A DNA stretch of 64,000 nt from Myxococcota bacterium. GTDB lineage: Bacteria > Myxococcota_A > Polyangia > JAAYKL01. The DNA is taken from contig JASJCT010000010.1 of the NCBI GenBank assembly GCA_030065855.1, positions 26,638 through 90,637 on the forward strand, written 5' to 3'. The notes under the pieces are model-generated. The model searched no databases, was not told where the DNA came from, and saw only the letters and a list, made by a program, of their open reading frames with translations. Positions 1-9,272 of this stretch are shown here, piece by piece. Every line of letters starts with the position of its first letter. Positions within the stretch are counted from its first letter, which is position 1. Made by a program: the position numbers and the translations under genes.

Positions 1-186
1 CAATCGCCCGCAAAAAAGACCGGCCATGAGCAAGCCAAGCTCTTGGGCACTGGCGCCCAATTGCCTGCTGTAGACCGGGATAAGCGGCACGATCATGCCA
101 AATCCAGACATGACAACCGTTGATGCGGCAGCCACAATCCAAACAGTGCTGGGCAGCCGGCGGAGTGGGATTGAGGATCGCTTCAC
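1..186 (-). CDS. MFS transporter, N-terminal fragment (cut by window edge)
   Basis: The minus-strand frame open from position 186 to the window edge gives 62 residues. It starts with a basic stretch (VKRSSIPLRRL), then a hydrophobic helix with the motif GFGMIVPLIPVY and a segment SAQELGLLMAGLFCGR, which is the usual first helix and loop of a major facilitator permease. The start is GTG at 186-184, overlapping the lpxC stop as GTGA. A Shine-Dalgarno AGGAGG lies inside the lpxC end just upstream, so translation is probably coupled. The substrate cannot be told from this fragment and the protein continues outside the window. Confidence 0.72.
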   Translation of the reverse strand, partial: MKRSSIPLRRLPSTVWIVAAASTVVMSGFGMIVPLIPVYSRQLGASAQELGLLMAGLFCGRL

Positions 187-1025
187 GGCGTGCCTCCTGC
201 TGGCACGTCATCAGCTGCACGGCAAAACGGCAGCGCCCTGCGGGCAAGCGCGTGAACGAGCCGATGGCCAGGTTTTCTCAATACGATGTCTGCCCAGGGG
301 ATGCCGCCGAGCAAGAAGAGATCCCCCAGCGCATCGAGCAGTTTGTGGCGGGCCAGCTCGTTTGGAAATCGCCACCCCTCTGGGTTAAGCGGCCCTGCTG
401 GACCGATGATCAGCGCGTTATCGAGGGCGCCACCTAGACCGCGGTTTGAGGCGAGAATCGATGGGACATCAGATGCAAACGCAAAGGTCCTGGCCCCTGC
501 CACGTCATTTAGGAAGTTATCTTTAAGGGGATAGAATGCGGCCTCTTGGCAGCCGATACGACAGCTCTCAGAAAAATCGACGGTGACCCGTATCAAAGGC
601 GAGCCGTCAGGAGGTAGTGGTGTAAGCTGAGCTCGGCTATCCCCATCGGTTACCTCAATCGGTCTTGAGATGTGCACAAACCTGGGAGGAGGTGCTGCCC
701 CTCTGTCTTTGAGGGCTTCGGCCCAACCAAGCGCACTGCCGTCCAAAATGGGGATTTCATCGCCATCCACGGTAACGCGGACATCTGTTTCACCATATGC
801 TGCAAGTGCTGCCATCAGGTGTTCGACCGTGTGAAGGGCGTTGCCGCAGCTTCTCAGTGTCGTGGCCAAGCACCCGTTGTCGTCGATGGAAACGGGTGTA
901 GCCGGGATACGACCGTCATTCATGATAAAAACAATGCCAGTGCCAGGCGCGCCCATTTCCACTGTGATCGATGATGGACGCCCAGTGTGTAGGCCTATCC
1001 CGGATTTCGAAAACGGTGCGAACAT
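183..1025 (-). CDS. lpxC: UDP-3-O-acyl-N-acetylglucosamine deacetylase LpxC
   Basis: Zinc enzyme that removes the acetyl group from UDP-3-O-acyl-GlcNAc, the first committed step of lipid A synthesis, in the cytoplasm. The 280-residue product has the family signatures in order: HTVEHLMAAL (first zinc His), GLGGALDNALI, NELARHKLLDALGDLFLLG (second zinc His, zinc Asp), and the late KPGHRLVHALA with the catalytic His. Length is slightly under the usual ~300. The start at 1025 lies 9 bases after the sppA stop, so it is probably in one operon with sppA and the zinc-ribbon TPR gene. It shows that the cell makes lipid A and is diderm. Confidence 0.95.
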   Translation of the reverse strand: MFAPFSKSGIGLHTGRPSSITVEMGAPGTGIVFIMNDGRIPATPVSIDDNGCLATTLRSCGNALHTVEHLMAALAAYGETDVRVTVDGDEIPILDGSALGWAEALKDRGAAPPPRFVHISRPIEVTDGDSRAQLTPLPPDGSPLIRVTVDFSESCRIGCQEAAFYPLKDNFLNDVAGARTFAFASDVPSILASNRGLGGALDNALIIGPAGPLNPEGWRFPNELARHKLLDALGDLFLLGGIPWADIVLRKPGHRLVHALARRALPFCRAADDVPAGGTP

Positions 1026-1034
1026 TGTGAGGGC

Positions 1035-2822
1035 CTAGCGTATCTCGAACAGGACAGGGGCAAACGTCAAGACCCGGTGGTGTCTCAGCAGCTGGGAAAG
1101 TGCCAGGCCATATTGGATAGAGCGCTCCTTGTGAAGAATGGCCTGCAAGGCAGTGACCTGTGGGGCAGTGACCTGCGGGTCAGAAAGGGATTCCCCGAGC
1201 ATTTCAAATAAATTTTTGGGTTTGGGGAATACTTCCACCGGTGCTGTGGGGGGAAGTCCAGCCAGAGCTCTGGCGTGTGTCAAGGCCTCGAACAAGCCGC
1301 CCTCTGCATCGACGAGCTTGCGTTCGATCGCCTGGGAGCCCGACCAAATACGGCCCTCGGCTGATGCCAATACTGCTTCCTTGTCGAGCCCGCGGCCCGT
1401 TGCCACACGCTCTACAAAAAGGTTGTACGTCTCAGCCATTGCCTGCCTGACCACGTTGCGGCCGTCCTCCCCAAATGGTGCAAAGGGGCTATATAAATGG
1501 GCGCGCGCACCCTTTTGGAGCCGCTCGGCCCGAATACCGAGCTTGGATGCGGCCTTTTCGATAACGATTTTGCCGCCGATAACACCGATGGAGCCCGTGA
1601 TGGTCGTCGCTGATGCAAAGATCTTAGTGGCGCCAGCAGCGATATAGTACCCACCTGAGGCTGCCACGTCTCCCAAAGAGGCGACCACTGGCTTGCGCTT
1701 TGCCAGGGCCTGTACTGCTTGCCAGATATTGTCAGAGGCAAGCGCGCTGCCGCCAGGGCTATCGATTCGGAGCACGACCCCGCGCACAGCATTGTCTCGA
1801 GCCAGCTCGCTAAGGGTCTTAACAAGACTGAGATCCCGAACCACATCCATCTGAGAAAATAAATCCTCTGCAGGTCCGCTGGTCACCGGTCCTATCATCG
1901 GCACCAGCCCTATCTTGGCCACTGTCGTTGATTGCTGTTCTTCTTTAGACCCGCTCAGAAGTTTGAAAAACTCGGTAATGGAAAATGGCTTTTTCGGTGG
2001 CTTGCCATAGGTGTCTATCACACCGGCAGGATACAGATCCCGTGCCCTATCCAGGTAATCTCCAAGGGACACCACCTCATCCACTAAACCCAGGGCTAGG
2101 GCCTGCGACGCACTGAGCGGCCCCTGATCGATGATTTTTTGCACCTCTGCGGGATCCAAATTTCGGCGCGCTGCAATGCCGTCGATAAAATACCGATGGC
2201 GTTCATCGAGCAAGCTTTGCGCAGCTTCCCGCGCTGTTGGAGACATGCCTGTTCGGGTCATTGGTTCGGCTGCGTCTTTATACTTACCAATGCTTAAGAC
2301 ATCTGAAGCAATGCCCACTGAATCGAGGAATTCCTTTACGAACACCGCCTCCAGTGAGAGGCCGAGCGCATCGACACCCCCTGCTGGGCTCACGATAATT
2401 TGGGGACAAGCGCGGGCTGCCATCCAATAGGCGAGATTTCCCGCAGTATCGATGTGACAGGTGACCTGTTTATTGTGCTGGCTCACCCGCCAGATAGCGT
2501 CGGCCAGCTCACCAGCTCTTGGAAACGATATCGCAGGTGAGCCGATGTGAATGATGAGCTCCTGCACCTGTAGATCTCGCGACGCCTTGGCCAGTAGGGC
2601 TTCCAGCTTGTATTGGCTTTTGACCATGGTTGGAAATAGTCCTGAAGATTCTGGAAATGGCGGCAGTGCACCATCGATTTCCAATAGCACAGCTGCAGGT
2701 CCCCTTGGTGTTACCGCGTCTTGCTCAGGGACGTCGGCATCAAATAGGTCGATGCCACAACTGCTCAACGCGATCAGCGCGGCAATGCTTGCCAAACGCG
2801 CGATACAACACACTGTGTGCAT
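1035..2822 (-). CDS. sppA: Signal peptide peptidase SppA, 67K type, lipoprotein
   Basis: Membrane-bound serine protease of family S49 that degrades cleaved signal peptides. The 595 residues form two tandem S49 domains, the long (E. coli-like) architecture. The Lys of the Ser-Lys dyad is in the N-terminal domain (SIGKYKDAAEPMTR, about residue 180) and the Ser in the C-terminal domain (DVAASGGYYIAAG, about residue 390), preceded by RIDSPGGSALASD. The N-terminus ends in a lipobox, LSSC, with Cys22, so it should be a lipoprotein rather than carry the usual N-terminal transmembrane anchor. The stop of the upstream TPR gene is 3 bases from this ATG, indicating co-transcription. Confidence 0.93.
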   Translation of the reverse strand: MHTVCCIARLASIAALIALSSCGIDLFDADVPEQDAVTPRGPAAVLLEIDGALPPFPESSGLFPTMVKSQYKLEALLAKASRDLQVQELIIHIGSPAISFPRAGELADAIWRVSQHNKQVTCHIDTAGNLAYWMAARACPQIIVSPAGGVDALGLSLEAVFVKEFLDSVGIASDVLSIGKYKDAAEPMTRTGMSPTAREAAQSLLDERHRYFIDGIAARRNLDPAEVQKIIDQGPLSASQALALGLVDEVVSLGDYLDRARDLYPAGVIDTYGKPPKKPFSITEFFKLLSGSKEEQQSTTVAKIGLVPMIGPVTSGPAEDLFSQMDVVRDLSLVKTLSELARDNAVRGVVLRIDSPGGSALASDNIWQAVQALAKRKPVVASLGDVAASGGYYIAAGATKIFASATTITGSIGVIGGKIVIEKAASKLGIRAERLQKGARAHLYSPFAPFGEDGRNVVRQAMAETYNLFVERVATGRGLDKEAVLASAEGRIWSGSQAIERKLVDAEGGLFEALTHARALAGLPPTAPVEVFPKPKNLFEMLGESLSDPQVTAPQVTALQAILHKERSIQYGLALSQLLRHHRVLTFAPVLFEIR

Positions 2823-2825
2823 GGG

Positions 2826-4964
2826 TTACTCCTCGCTCGGGGCGGGTTGGTCATCTGGCACTGCGTCTTCTGTTGCTTCGTCAGCCGCTGATCCCTCGTC
2901 TTCTGGCGCTTGTTGATCATCTGGAGGTAACACGACGACTCGCTCTTCTTCCAATGGCGGCGATTCTGCTTCATCTGGCGCTTTTTCTGGTGATGGATCT
3001 GCTTCAGGCTCCTCATTATCGAGCCTCACCGCCAATTCGAGGAGGGAGACATTCTGCTTGGCCATATTAATTTGACTGCCGTTGGGGTTGGTTTGGATGT
3101 ACTGATTGTAATATTTAAGCGCTTGTTCCTTTTGTCCTCGCATCTTAAAGGTCTTGGCCAAGCCGATCAGTGCCGGACCATGAGATGGGCTACGTTGGAG
3201 AACGCGGCGGAAATAGGTCATGGCCTTTCCAGTGGCACCGGCGTTCTTGTAGCAATCGGCAAGCCCTGTGAGCGCGTCGAGGTTGTTTGGCGAGCGTTCT
3301 ACCACAGACGCATACAACCGGGTCGCTTCGGCGTTGCGGCCTTTTTTCTTAAGGCGGGATGCCCGGGCGAGCATTTCACCGATGCCCGCTGGCTGGCGCG
3401 GGGCTGTGTTTTTAGAAGGTGTGGGCGCACTGGTCGTCGGTTCCGATACCGGCGTCTGTTTGTCAGGGACAGGTTCTTTTTCGTCGATATTTGATACCGC
3501 GGTGGGCAATGGTGGATGGAGACCGGCTTTTCTACCAGTGTCGACGCTGAGGACTACTTTTTTCCCATCGTCAATACGCGCGGCAAGATCCCTGGCCATC
3601 AAGTGATCCGGATTCAGCTCAAAGAGCTTTGCGAGCACTTCCCGTGCTGCATTATTATTTCCCTTGCTCGCCAGCATTCGCGCATTGCGGTACATGGCGC
3701 GTATCAGCGGCCGATTCCCGGTGAGTTGGGACAAGCGGAATGCCAATTTGTCCACGGCTTCACCTGAATCTCGATCAATAAGCACTGCAACGTATGCTGC
3801 CTCTGGATCGCCTTGCTTGGCTAGTGCTTTTCCCAAATGGGATCGGGCCAGGACGAGATTTCCCTGAAGGCGTTTTATATCTGCCATCGCCCTATTCGCC
3901 TCGGGTAGATCCGGATCTGCTTTAATGGCCTGATCCGCCCAATCAGCTGCATCCCTGAGCTTTTCTTGATATTCGGACACCAACCGTTGAGATTCTCGTG
4001 TGGTTGCTGCTCCAGGCGTTTTCTCACCTGTGACGTCGATCAGCGCATCCACCTCAGCATCTCGCAGATATTGGGCCCACACTGCGTACATCTCTGCTAG
4101 GGCTGACAGCGTTGCGGCGTGGTTTTCTTCCAAACCCAGTACCTTCTGGAACTCCCGCTCTGCTTGGCGAAAATGGGCGAACGAATCGAGGAGAAAGCTT
4201 TCACGCCCGCGATCGTAGAATTTCTTGTGGCGGCTATCGCTTGATGTGGAAAGCATGTCGCCCACCACATCATCTACGTTCTCGTACTGAAATTTAATAA
4301 AATATCCGATTGAAATAACGAGAAAAACAACGACGAGGAGGGGGACCCAACGACCCATTTTTCGCTTGACCGGCGGTAGCGATGCGAAGTCCTTTCGATA
4401 TCGAGGAATCTTACCTGTCTTCTCTGCCCATTCCGGTCCTGACACATCGATATTGCTGCCGCGATCCCACTCTTTTTCATCTGCAGACGCTGGAATCTGG
4501 GAAAAGTCTGGCTCATCTTGCGAGCCGGGAATGGACTTGGGATCGGGCTGGGAGCTGGGCTCAACAGGTAGTTTATCAAAGAGGGACGGCGCGCTCATCT
4601 CTTGTGTTGACAGCGTGGAAAGATCCGGCTCAGGCACTGGTGGCGCCGATTTCGAAAAAAACGGGACCATCTCAGGGATATCCCCGATCCGCTTTGAAAG
4701 ACCGCCATCGCGAGAGAGCACATCGTTTTTTGAGATGATGCCCGTGGAAATCGCTTGCTGCAGCGCGGCAATTCGGTCAAAGACAATGGTACCCCCCGTT
4801 GCCCGATGGACTTGCCACCTGTCTTTGGCACGCTTCGCACCACCCGGGGGATATACAGTGAACACATCTCCGCATTTTGTACAGCGCACCGAAGTGCCGT
4901 CCGAGGCCACAAGGGCATCTTCGAGTGAATACGCTGCACTGCATTTTTTGCATGTGACGTCCAT
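2826..4964 (-). CDS. Zinc-ribbon / GYF-like / TPR single-pass membrane protein
   Basis: The 712-residue product begins with an MJ0042-type zinc ribbon (Cys5, Cys8, Cys28, Cys31). A segment at about 48-105 (W...GGTIVFDRIAALQQAI, then ...VLSRDGG) resembles GYF_2-type domains. A Pro/Ser-rich linker follows, then one transmembrane helix at about 207-223, and a large C-terminal part with TPR-like helical repeats (for example FRQAEREFQKVLGLEENHA and AATRLYASVVERSPNNLDAL). It ends in an acidic tail rich in Glu, Asp and Pro. The zinc-ribbon plus GYF plus one-helix arrangement recalls the N-terminus of myxobacterial gliding protein GltJ/AgmX, but the TPR C-terminus differs, so I infer only a scaffold role across the membrane. 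It is first gene of the sppA-lpxC operon. Confidence 0.8.
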   Translation of the reverse strand: MDVTCKKCSAAYSLEDALVASDGTSVRCTKCGDVFTVYPPGGAKRAKDRWQVHRATGGTIVFDRIAALQQAISTGIISKNDVLSRDGGLSKRIGDIPEMVPFFSKSAPPVPEPDLSTLSTQEMSAPSLFDKLPVEPSSQPDPKSIPGSQDEPDFSQIPASADEKEWDRGSNIDVSGPEWAEKTGKIPRYRKDFASLPPVKRKMGRWVPLLVVVFLVISIGYFIKFQYENVDDVVGDMLSTSSDSRHKKFYDRGRESFLLDSFAHFRQAEREFQKVLGLEENHAATLSALAEMYAVWAQYLRDAEVDALIDVTGEKTPGAATTRESQRLVSEYQEKLRDAADWADQAIKADPDLPEANRAMADIKRLQGNLVLARSHLGKALAKQGDPEAAYVAVLIDRDSGEAVDKLAFRLSQLTGNRPLIRAMYRNARMLASKGNNNAAREVLAKLFELNPDHLMARDLAARIDDGKKVVLSVDTGRKAGLHPPLPTAVSNIDEKEPVPDKQTPVSEPTTSAPTPSKNTAPRQPAGIGEMLARASRLKKKGRNAEATRLYASVVERSPNNLDALTGLADCYKNAGATGKAMTYFRRVLQRSPSHGPALIGLAKTFKMRGQKEQALKYYNQYIQTNPNGSQINMAKQNVSLLELAVRLDNEEPEADPSPEKAPDEAESPPLEEERVVVLPPDDQQAPEDEGSAADEATEDAVPDDQPAPSEE

Positions 4965-5119
4965 GATGGGTAATTATTACCGCGACCTTGGCGAATGGAC
5001 AAGATAAGCCATCATCTAAGGATGTTCCCATCCATTAATTTGGATCCCCACCTGTGTCTGCCGGTCGTTCCAATCGGTATTTTGGGCCCTTTTTAGATGC
5101 GTGCCGGCTTGTTGCAGCG

Positions 5120-5158
5120 TGTTTCATGTTTCACAAGATGTTTCGCATGCATGTTTCA
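5120..5158 (+). promoter_or_regulatory. Upstream activator sequence: TGTTTCA repeats
   Basis: The heptamer TGTTTCA or a one-base variant occurs four times in 39 bases (5120-5126, 5127-5133 as ATGTTTCA in tandem, 5139-5145 as TGTTTCG, 5152-5158), with a CATGCATG core before the last. The 14-mer TGTTTCATGTTTCA is repeated exactly, on the other strand, at 41879-41892. The block lies about 95-130 bases before the -24/-12 promoter at 5253, the usual place for a sigma-54 enhancer. The rest of 4965-5299 is AT-rich and has no gene that I can support. Confidence 0.7.
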
Positions 5159-5252
5159 TTAACGCAACACGTCGTATCAAACGGATACAAAGTTTGATAT
5201 TTTATTGTTTAATTACATATCGTTATAAAATGTTAACAACCAGGCGCTTGCT

Positions 5253-5268
5253 TGGTTCGCTTGTTGCT
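5253..5268 (+). promoter_or_regulatory. Sigma-54 (-24/-12) promoter
   Basis: TGGTTCGCTTGTTGCT matches the RpoN consensus TGGCACGNNNNTTGCW at every fixed position except the CA at positions 4-5, with the required 10 bases between the GG and GC doublets. The predicted transcript starts near 5280, which rules out the earlier GTG at 5252 as start of the regulator gene and favours the ATG at 5300. Confidence 0.75.
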
Positions 5269-5299
5269 GGTAAATGAAACAGCATGTGGGTGGGGCAAC

Positions 5300-6703
5300 A
5301 TGGAGAGCAGGTACGTGAGCGAGAGAGAAAAAAGCGACCAGCAAGGGATAACCCCAAAATCTGAAAAGCAATTTTACGAAACCGTCCTCAATTCGGTTGC
5401 CGACGGGGTCTTTACCGTCGATCGGGAATGGCGCATCACTTCTTTTAATCGGGCAGCGGAGCGCATCACTGGCGTGCCTGCGTCTGAAGCAATTGGCAAG
5501 CGGTGTTCAGATGTGTTTCACGCGAATATCTGCGAGCGGGGATGTGCGATCCGGCAAACCATGAAAACCGGCATGGAGCAGATTGATTTACCTGCCCGCA
5601 TTCTCGACACCCATGGCCGGTCTATTCCAGTAAGCCTGAGTACGGCAGCGATGTACAATGCCGACGGGCACTTATTCGGTGCTGTGGAGACCTTTCGAGA
5701 TCTCTCGGCAATTGAGCAGCTGAGGAGAGAGATAACGCAAAAATACACCTTCGAGGATATTGTCGGCAAGAGCGAAGCATTCCAAAAAATCTTCGCCATA
5801 CTGCCTGACATCGCCGAAAGTGACTCTACAGTGCTCATTGAGGGGCCGAGTGGATCGGGCAAGGAGTTACTCGCCCGCGCTGTACACAACCTGAGCTTGC
5901 GGCGCAAGGGCCCGTACGTCGTGGTCAACTGCGGCACGCTACCGGTCAACCTGTTTGAATCAGAGCTCTTTGGATATACCCAAGGGGCATTCACCGACGC
6001 CAAACACAGCAAGCCTGGGCGACTGGCGCTGGCAGAGGGTGGGACCATATTCTTCGATGAAGTGAGCGAACTCCCTGTGGCGACTCAGGTGAAGCTGCTT
6101 CGCGTGTTACAGGAGCGGGAATTCGAACCCTTGGGCGGTGTAAGGACCATGAAGGCCAACGTGCGCGTGGTTGCCGCCACAAACCGAAAACTCGCGGATT
6201 TGGTCAGCCAAGGTAAATTCAGAGATGATTTGTATTTTCGCCTTGCCGTGGTTCGCCTTAGCATTCCCCCCCTGAGGGAGCGCCGGGGCGATATCCCCTA
6301 CCTTGTCGAGCATTTTATTCAACGCTTTAACGCCAAACGGGGAAAGCACATTTCCGGGGTCACCCCCCAAGTCATGGCGCTGTTTATGCGCCACGACTTT
6401 CCTGGAAACGTCAGAGAGCTCGAAAACCTTATCGAATACGGGTTTGTCCTGTGTCACAATCGGCTCATCGATGTCGACCACTTGCCCGAAGATTTCAGAC
6501 CGCCGGAACAGAAATACAACAGCAACAACAACCCACACGCCCCTACCCCCAAAGGCACCCAACTGCAATGGGCTGAGGCAGATACCATTCGGCACGCATT
6601 CGAACGCAACAACGGCAATGTGGGCAATACTGCCAAAGAACTCGGCATCAGCCGAACCACCCTGTGGCGCAAAATGAAAAAGTACCATATCTCTGCAACG
6701 TAG
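5300..6703 (+). CDS. Sigma-54-dependent transcriptional activator with Cys-containing PAS domain
   Basis: Enhancer-binding protein of the NtrC class. From the ATG at 5300 it has a PAS domain (about residues 25-145) with three cysteines at about 69, 78 and 82 (CSDVF...CERGC), which may hold a redox cofactor or act as thiol switch. The AAA+ domain follows: Walker A GPSGSGKE at about 182-189, the sigma-54 loop as GAFTDA (about 229-234) instead of GAFTGA, Walker B GGTIFFDE, and the arginine-finger region FRDDLYFRL. A Fis-type helix-turn-helix (NVGNTAKELGISRTTLWRKMKKY) ends it. There is no receiver domain. The gene sits behind its own sigma-54 promoter and TGTTTCA repeats, so positive autoregulation is likely. 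No clear terminator separates it from the outer-membrane protein and cytochrome genes downstream. Confidence 0.93.
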   Translation: MESRYVSEREKSDQQGITPKSEKQFYETVLNSVADGVFTVDREWRITSFNRAAERITGVPASEAIGKRCSDVFHANICERGCAIRQTMKTGMEQIDLPARILDTHGRSIPVSLSTAAMYNADGHLFGAVETFRDLSAIEQLRREITQKYTFEDIVGKSEAFQKIFAILPDIAESDSTVLIEGPSGSGKELLARAVHNLSLRRKGPYVVVNCGTLPVNLFESELFGYTQGAFTDAKHSKPGRLALAEGGTIFFDEVSELPVATQVKLLRVLQEREFEPLGGVRTMKANVRVVAATNRKLADLVSQGKFRDDLYFRLAVVRLSIPPLRERRGDIPYLVEHFIQRFNAKRGKHISGVTPQVMALFMRHDFPGNVRELENLIEYGFVLCHNRLIDVDHLPEDFRPPEQKYNSNNNPHAPTPKGTQLQWAEADTIRHAFERNNGNVGNTAKELGISRTTLWRKMKKYHISAT

Positions 6704-6888
6704 GCAGTTTCTATACCGGCTAGCACCTAATACTGCACAAAACTCGATAATCATCCAAAAAAGAGCGAAGGAAAAGCAGCGGGCGGGCACTCATTTAAAA
6801 AGAAAGCTGCGGTTTCCACCAACGGAAAGGCGGCGTTGAATAGAGGAATGTGCACTGACCCACTTCGATCACCGGACGAGCTCAAAAT

Positions 6889-8415
6889 GTGTTCACGATG
6901 CTGGATGTTGTCGCTAGTTCGCTGAATAACAGTGTTCGCAGCTTAAATGATGGGCCCTGCATTTTGATCACGCTGATGGCGGTTTATCTACCATCGTCAG
7001 TCTGTCTGGCATCAAAACTTCAGGAAACAGCTCAGGAAACGTCAGATATAGATGCAACACAGGAGGCAGTATCAGCAGCGCCACACAAAGAGAATCCTTG
7101 GCAAATACACTTGTTTGCAAGCGAAGCATATCGGTTTGGATACGCAACAGCGCCTGAAACCGAGACCTTTTCAGTCGATGGAGATACATCGACCGTCAGC
7201 GCCAATGCCGAAGATATTGACCATGAACTGCGATTTTTTGCCAATGGCAGTGTGCAGAGCCCCCAAGATCGGTTTTTTGCAGATGTGTCTTTTGCGTTTT
7301 TGGCGGACGTAGATGGCACCATCCAGGACGACACAATAACCCCATTTGGCTCAACGTACGAGACCTATAACTATTTCGCGTGGTTCGATCTGTTTTCCGC
7401 TTACGCTGAGTACCGCACGCCCGGGGTTTTCTCATATGCGAGGGTTGGACGTCAGGAATCCGACCACGGTCCATTGGTAATTTTTGACGGCGCTGCTTTG
7501 GAGATCAGACCTGCCCGTCCGTACCTGGACATCTTTGCGTTCGGCGGGCGCACGGTTCATTTTTATTCTGTCGAAAAGACCTTCTTCGAGGACTGGATCG
7601 CATCGGGGGGAGCAGTCATTAGGCCGCATCCAATGTTGCGGTTTGAGCTCGACTATCGGTTTATCACTGAAGATCGATCCGGTGATGATCCCCTGGAGGA
7701 GCACTCCTATGGCGTCAGTGGGTTTTTCCGCTACAAGGAGCATCTCTACCTACGCGCCTATACCCGTGGCTTGGACAAAAATATCGCCCATTCAGGCGGT
7801 GCGCTTAATCTCGAATGGCCGCGAGTTCAAACCGGGATAACGATTTCTATTGATGCCCAGCTCATATCGTTGCGCCGAATTAATGAAGAAGAGGACCCTT
7901 ATCTTGCTATTTTGGGAGAGAGTCTGCCCCATATGAGGTTTAACGCAGGTGTACACAAGGATTTCCCCACCCCACATGGCACCTATAGCATCGTTGCTGG
8001 ATGGAATGGCCGGATAGCGACCGTGGACGAGACCACTGTTTTCAATCGAGATTATGGACGCGTGTTCCTTTGGTTGCAAGCTACAGACATCGGCATCAAA
8101 GGTCCATATGCCAATGCCACTACTGAATACCACTATACCTTAAAGAGTACTGAAACAGAAAATGATGCCACATTGGCCTTGGGGGGATCCATGGGCTGGG
8201 ATTGGAATTGGCTCAAATTTGAAGCAGGCACTTACTACCAATACTACAAGTACGATTATTATATCGATGTGACGGAAATCCAAGATGCGCGCACGGTCTA
8301 CGGAGAGTGTCGCATCGTTCCGATAGACTGGCTATCCATCCGGTTGAAATACGATTTTGAAGTGTACGATCGGTATGCCCACACCGCGATGCTCTCATTG
8401 ATGCAGCGGATTTGA
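6889..8415 (+). CDS. Outer-membrane beta-barrel protein, probable porin of a porin-cytochrome conduit
   Basis: The 508-residue product has an N-terminal hydrophobic signal (PCILITLMAVYLPSSVCLA). The rest is an alternating polar/hydrophobic sequence full of Tyr, Phe and Trp, with many short strands (for example YNYFAWFDLFSAYAEYR, GVSGFFRYKEHLYLRAY) and an aromatic last strand (AHTAMLSLMQRI). This is what an outer-membrane barrel looks like. No porin family can be named by eye. The GTG at 6889 has a weak GGACGAG 8 bases upstream; ATG at 6898 or 6976 are alternatives. It is followed directly by an 11-haem and a ~23-haem cytochrome, the gene order of Geobacter-type porin-cytochrome conduits, so a barrel holding a cytochrome across the outer membrane is a good inference. 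Confidence 0.72.
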   Translation: MFTMLDVVASSLNNSVRSLNDGPCILITLMAVYLPSSVCLASKLQETAQETSDIDATQEAVSAAPHKENPWQIHLFASEAYRFGYATAPETETFSVDGDTSTVSANAEDIDHELRFFANGSVQSPQDRFFADVSFAFLADVDGTIQDDTITPFGSTYETYNYFAWFDLFSAYAEYRTPGVFSYARVGRQESDHGPLVIFDGAALEIRPARPYLDIFAFGGRTVHFYSVEKTFFEDWIASGGAVIRPHPMLRFELDYRFITEDRSGDDPLEEHSYGVSGFFRYKEHLYLRAYTRGLDKNIAHSGGALNLEWPRVQTGITISIDAQLISLRRINEEEDPYLAILGESLPHMRFNAGVHKDFPTPHGTYSIVAGWNGRIATVDETTVFNRDYGRVFLWLQATDIGIKGPYANATTEYHYTLKSTETENDATLALGGSMGWDWNWLKFEAGTYYQYYKYDYYIDVTEIQDARTVYGECRIVPIDWLSIRLKYDFEVYDRYAHTAMLSLMQRI

Positions 8416-8423
8416 GGAGAAAA

Positions 8424-9272
8424 TTGAAGCAAAAAGTGCAAGATTACATCATAGGCTCTCCCATCTCTGTTGTGATGATGGTCATCGTCTGCATAAGCAC
8501 TAACGCAGTTTCTAAAGACAGCCCATCGCAATTTTCCCACAAAGCGCATCTCGCTGAAGTAAGCGATTGTGAAACGTGTCATAAGGCTAAAGAGGACGAG
8601 CAGAAAAAGCCCGCAACCCTCCACTCTGCATGCACGGAGTGTCACGACGAAGTACCTGCTTATCCCCGAAAGAACAAGGCCGTATTTTTAGAAAACGCGT
8701 TTCCCCATCAGAGACATGCAGACGCTTTGGACTGCGCGGATTGCCATGCTGCCACGCTGAACGATACCTCAATAAAGCAGGTGTTTAAGATGACCCATGA
8801 CGACTGTTTTGGATGCCATGACAAAAACGACGTCGAAATTATACCGAGCAATTGCGCATCTTGTCATGGTGTTGCCGCACAGCATATCAAACCCCAAAGT
8901 CACGGCAAAGACGTAGTGTTTCGACACGGCACTGAAGCCAAATGGCGTATATCTCTGGGCCATGGCCGTGACTGTTATGCCTGTCATCAGAAGAACGAAT
9001 GTACCAAATGTCACCTAACGCAACGACCCAGGGATCACACGGGATTGTGGCGACTCAGAACCCATGGTATTGCTGCCTCATGGGATAGAAGTCGTTGTAA
9101 GACCTGTCATGGCCCAGGCATCTGTATCGCCTGCCATCAAAAGACCAAGCCGATCAATCATAGGGGGGCGTGGAAAACCCTACACGGTCTTTCCGTCCAA
9201 AATCGACAAGATAGGCGCTGCGGCGTCTGTCATGCGTCTTCATGGTGTGCTCAATGTCACAGACGAAAATAA
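8424..9272 (+). CDS. Periplasmic 11-haem cytochrome c
   Basis: An N-terminal hydrophobic helix (SPISVVMMVIVCISTNAVS) serves as signal or anchor. Eleven CXXCH haem motifs follow (CETCH, CTECH, CADCH, CFGCH, CASCH, CYACH, CTKCH, CKTCH, CIACH, CGVCH, CAQCH), with many free His for the second axial ligands. I chose TTG 8424 because GAGGAG lies 4 bases upstream; TTG 8412, overlapping the porin stop, is the alternative. Position between a barrel protein and an outer-surface cytochrome suggests the periplasmic side of an outer-membrane electron conduit, like the OmaB-type or MtrA-type partner, although the sequence is not obviously of the decahaem MtrA family. Confidence 0.88.
   Translation: MKQKVQDYIIGSPISVVMMVIVCISTNAVSKDSPSQFSHKAHLAEVSDCETCHKAKEDEQKKPATLHSACTECHDEVPAYPRKNKAVFLENAFPHQRHADALDCADCHAATLNDTSIKQVFKMTHDDCFGCHDKNDVEIIPSNCASCHGVAAQHIKPQSHGKDVVFRHGTEAKWRISLGHGRDCYACHQKNECTKCHLTQRPRDHTGLWRLRTHGIAASWDRSRCKTCHGPGICIACHQKTKPINHRGAWKTLHGLSVQNRQDRRCGVCHASSWCAQCHRRK

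Noticed and set aside
6107..6790. 227-residue minus-strand frame
   Set aside because: Shadow of the AAA+ and helix-turn-helix part of the sigma-54 activator.
6704..6888. Separate sigma-54 promoter before the porin-like gene
   Set aside because: No GG-N10-GC arrangement found in this gap; read-through from 5253 is the simpler reading.
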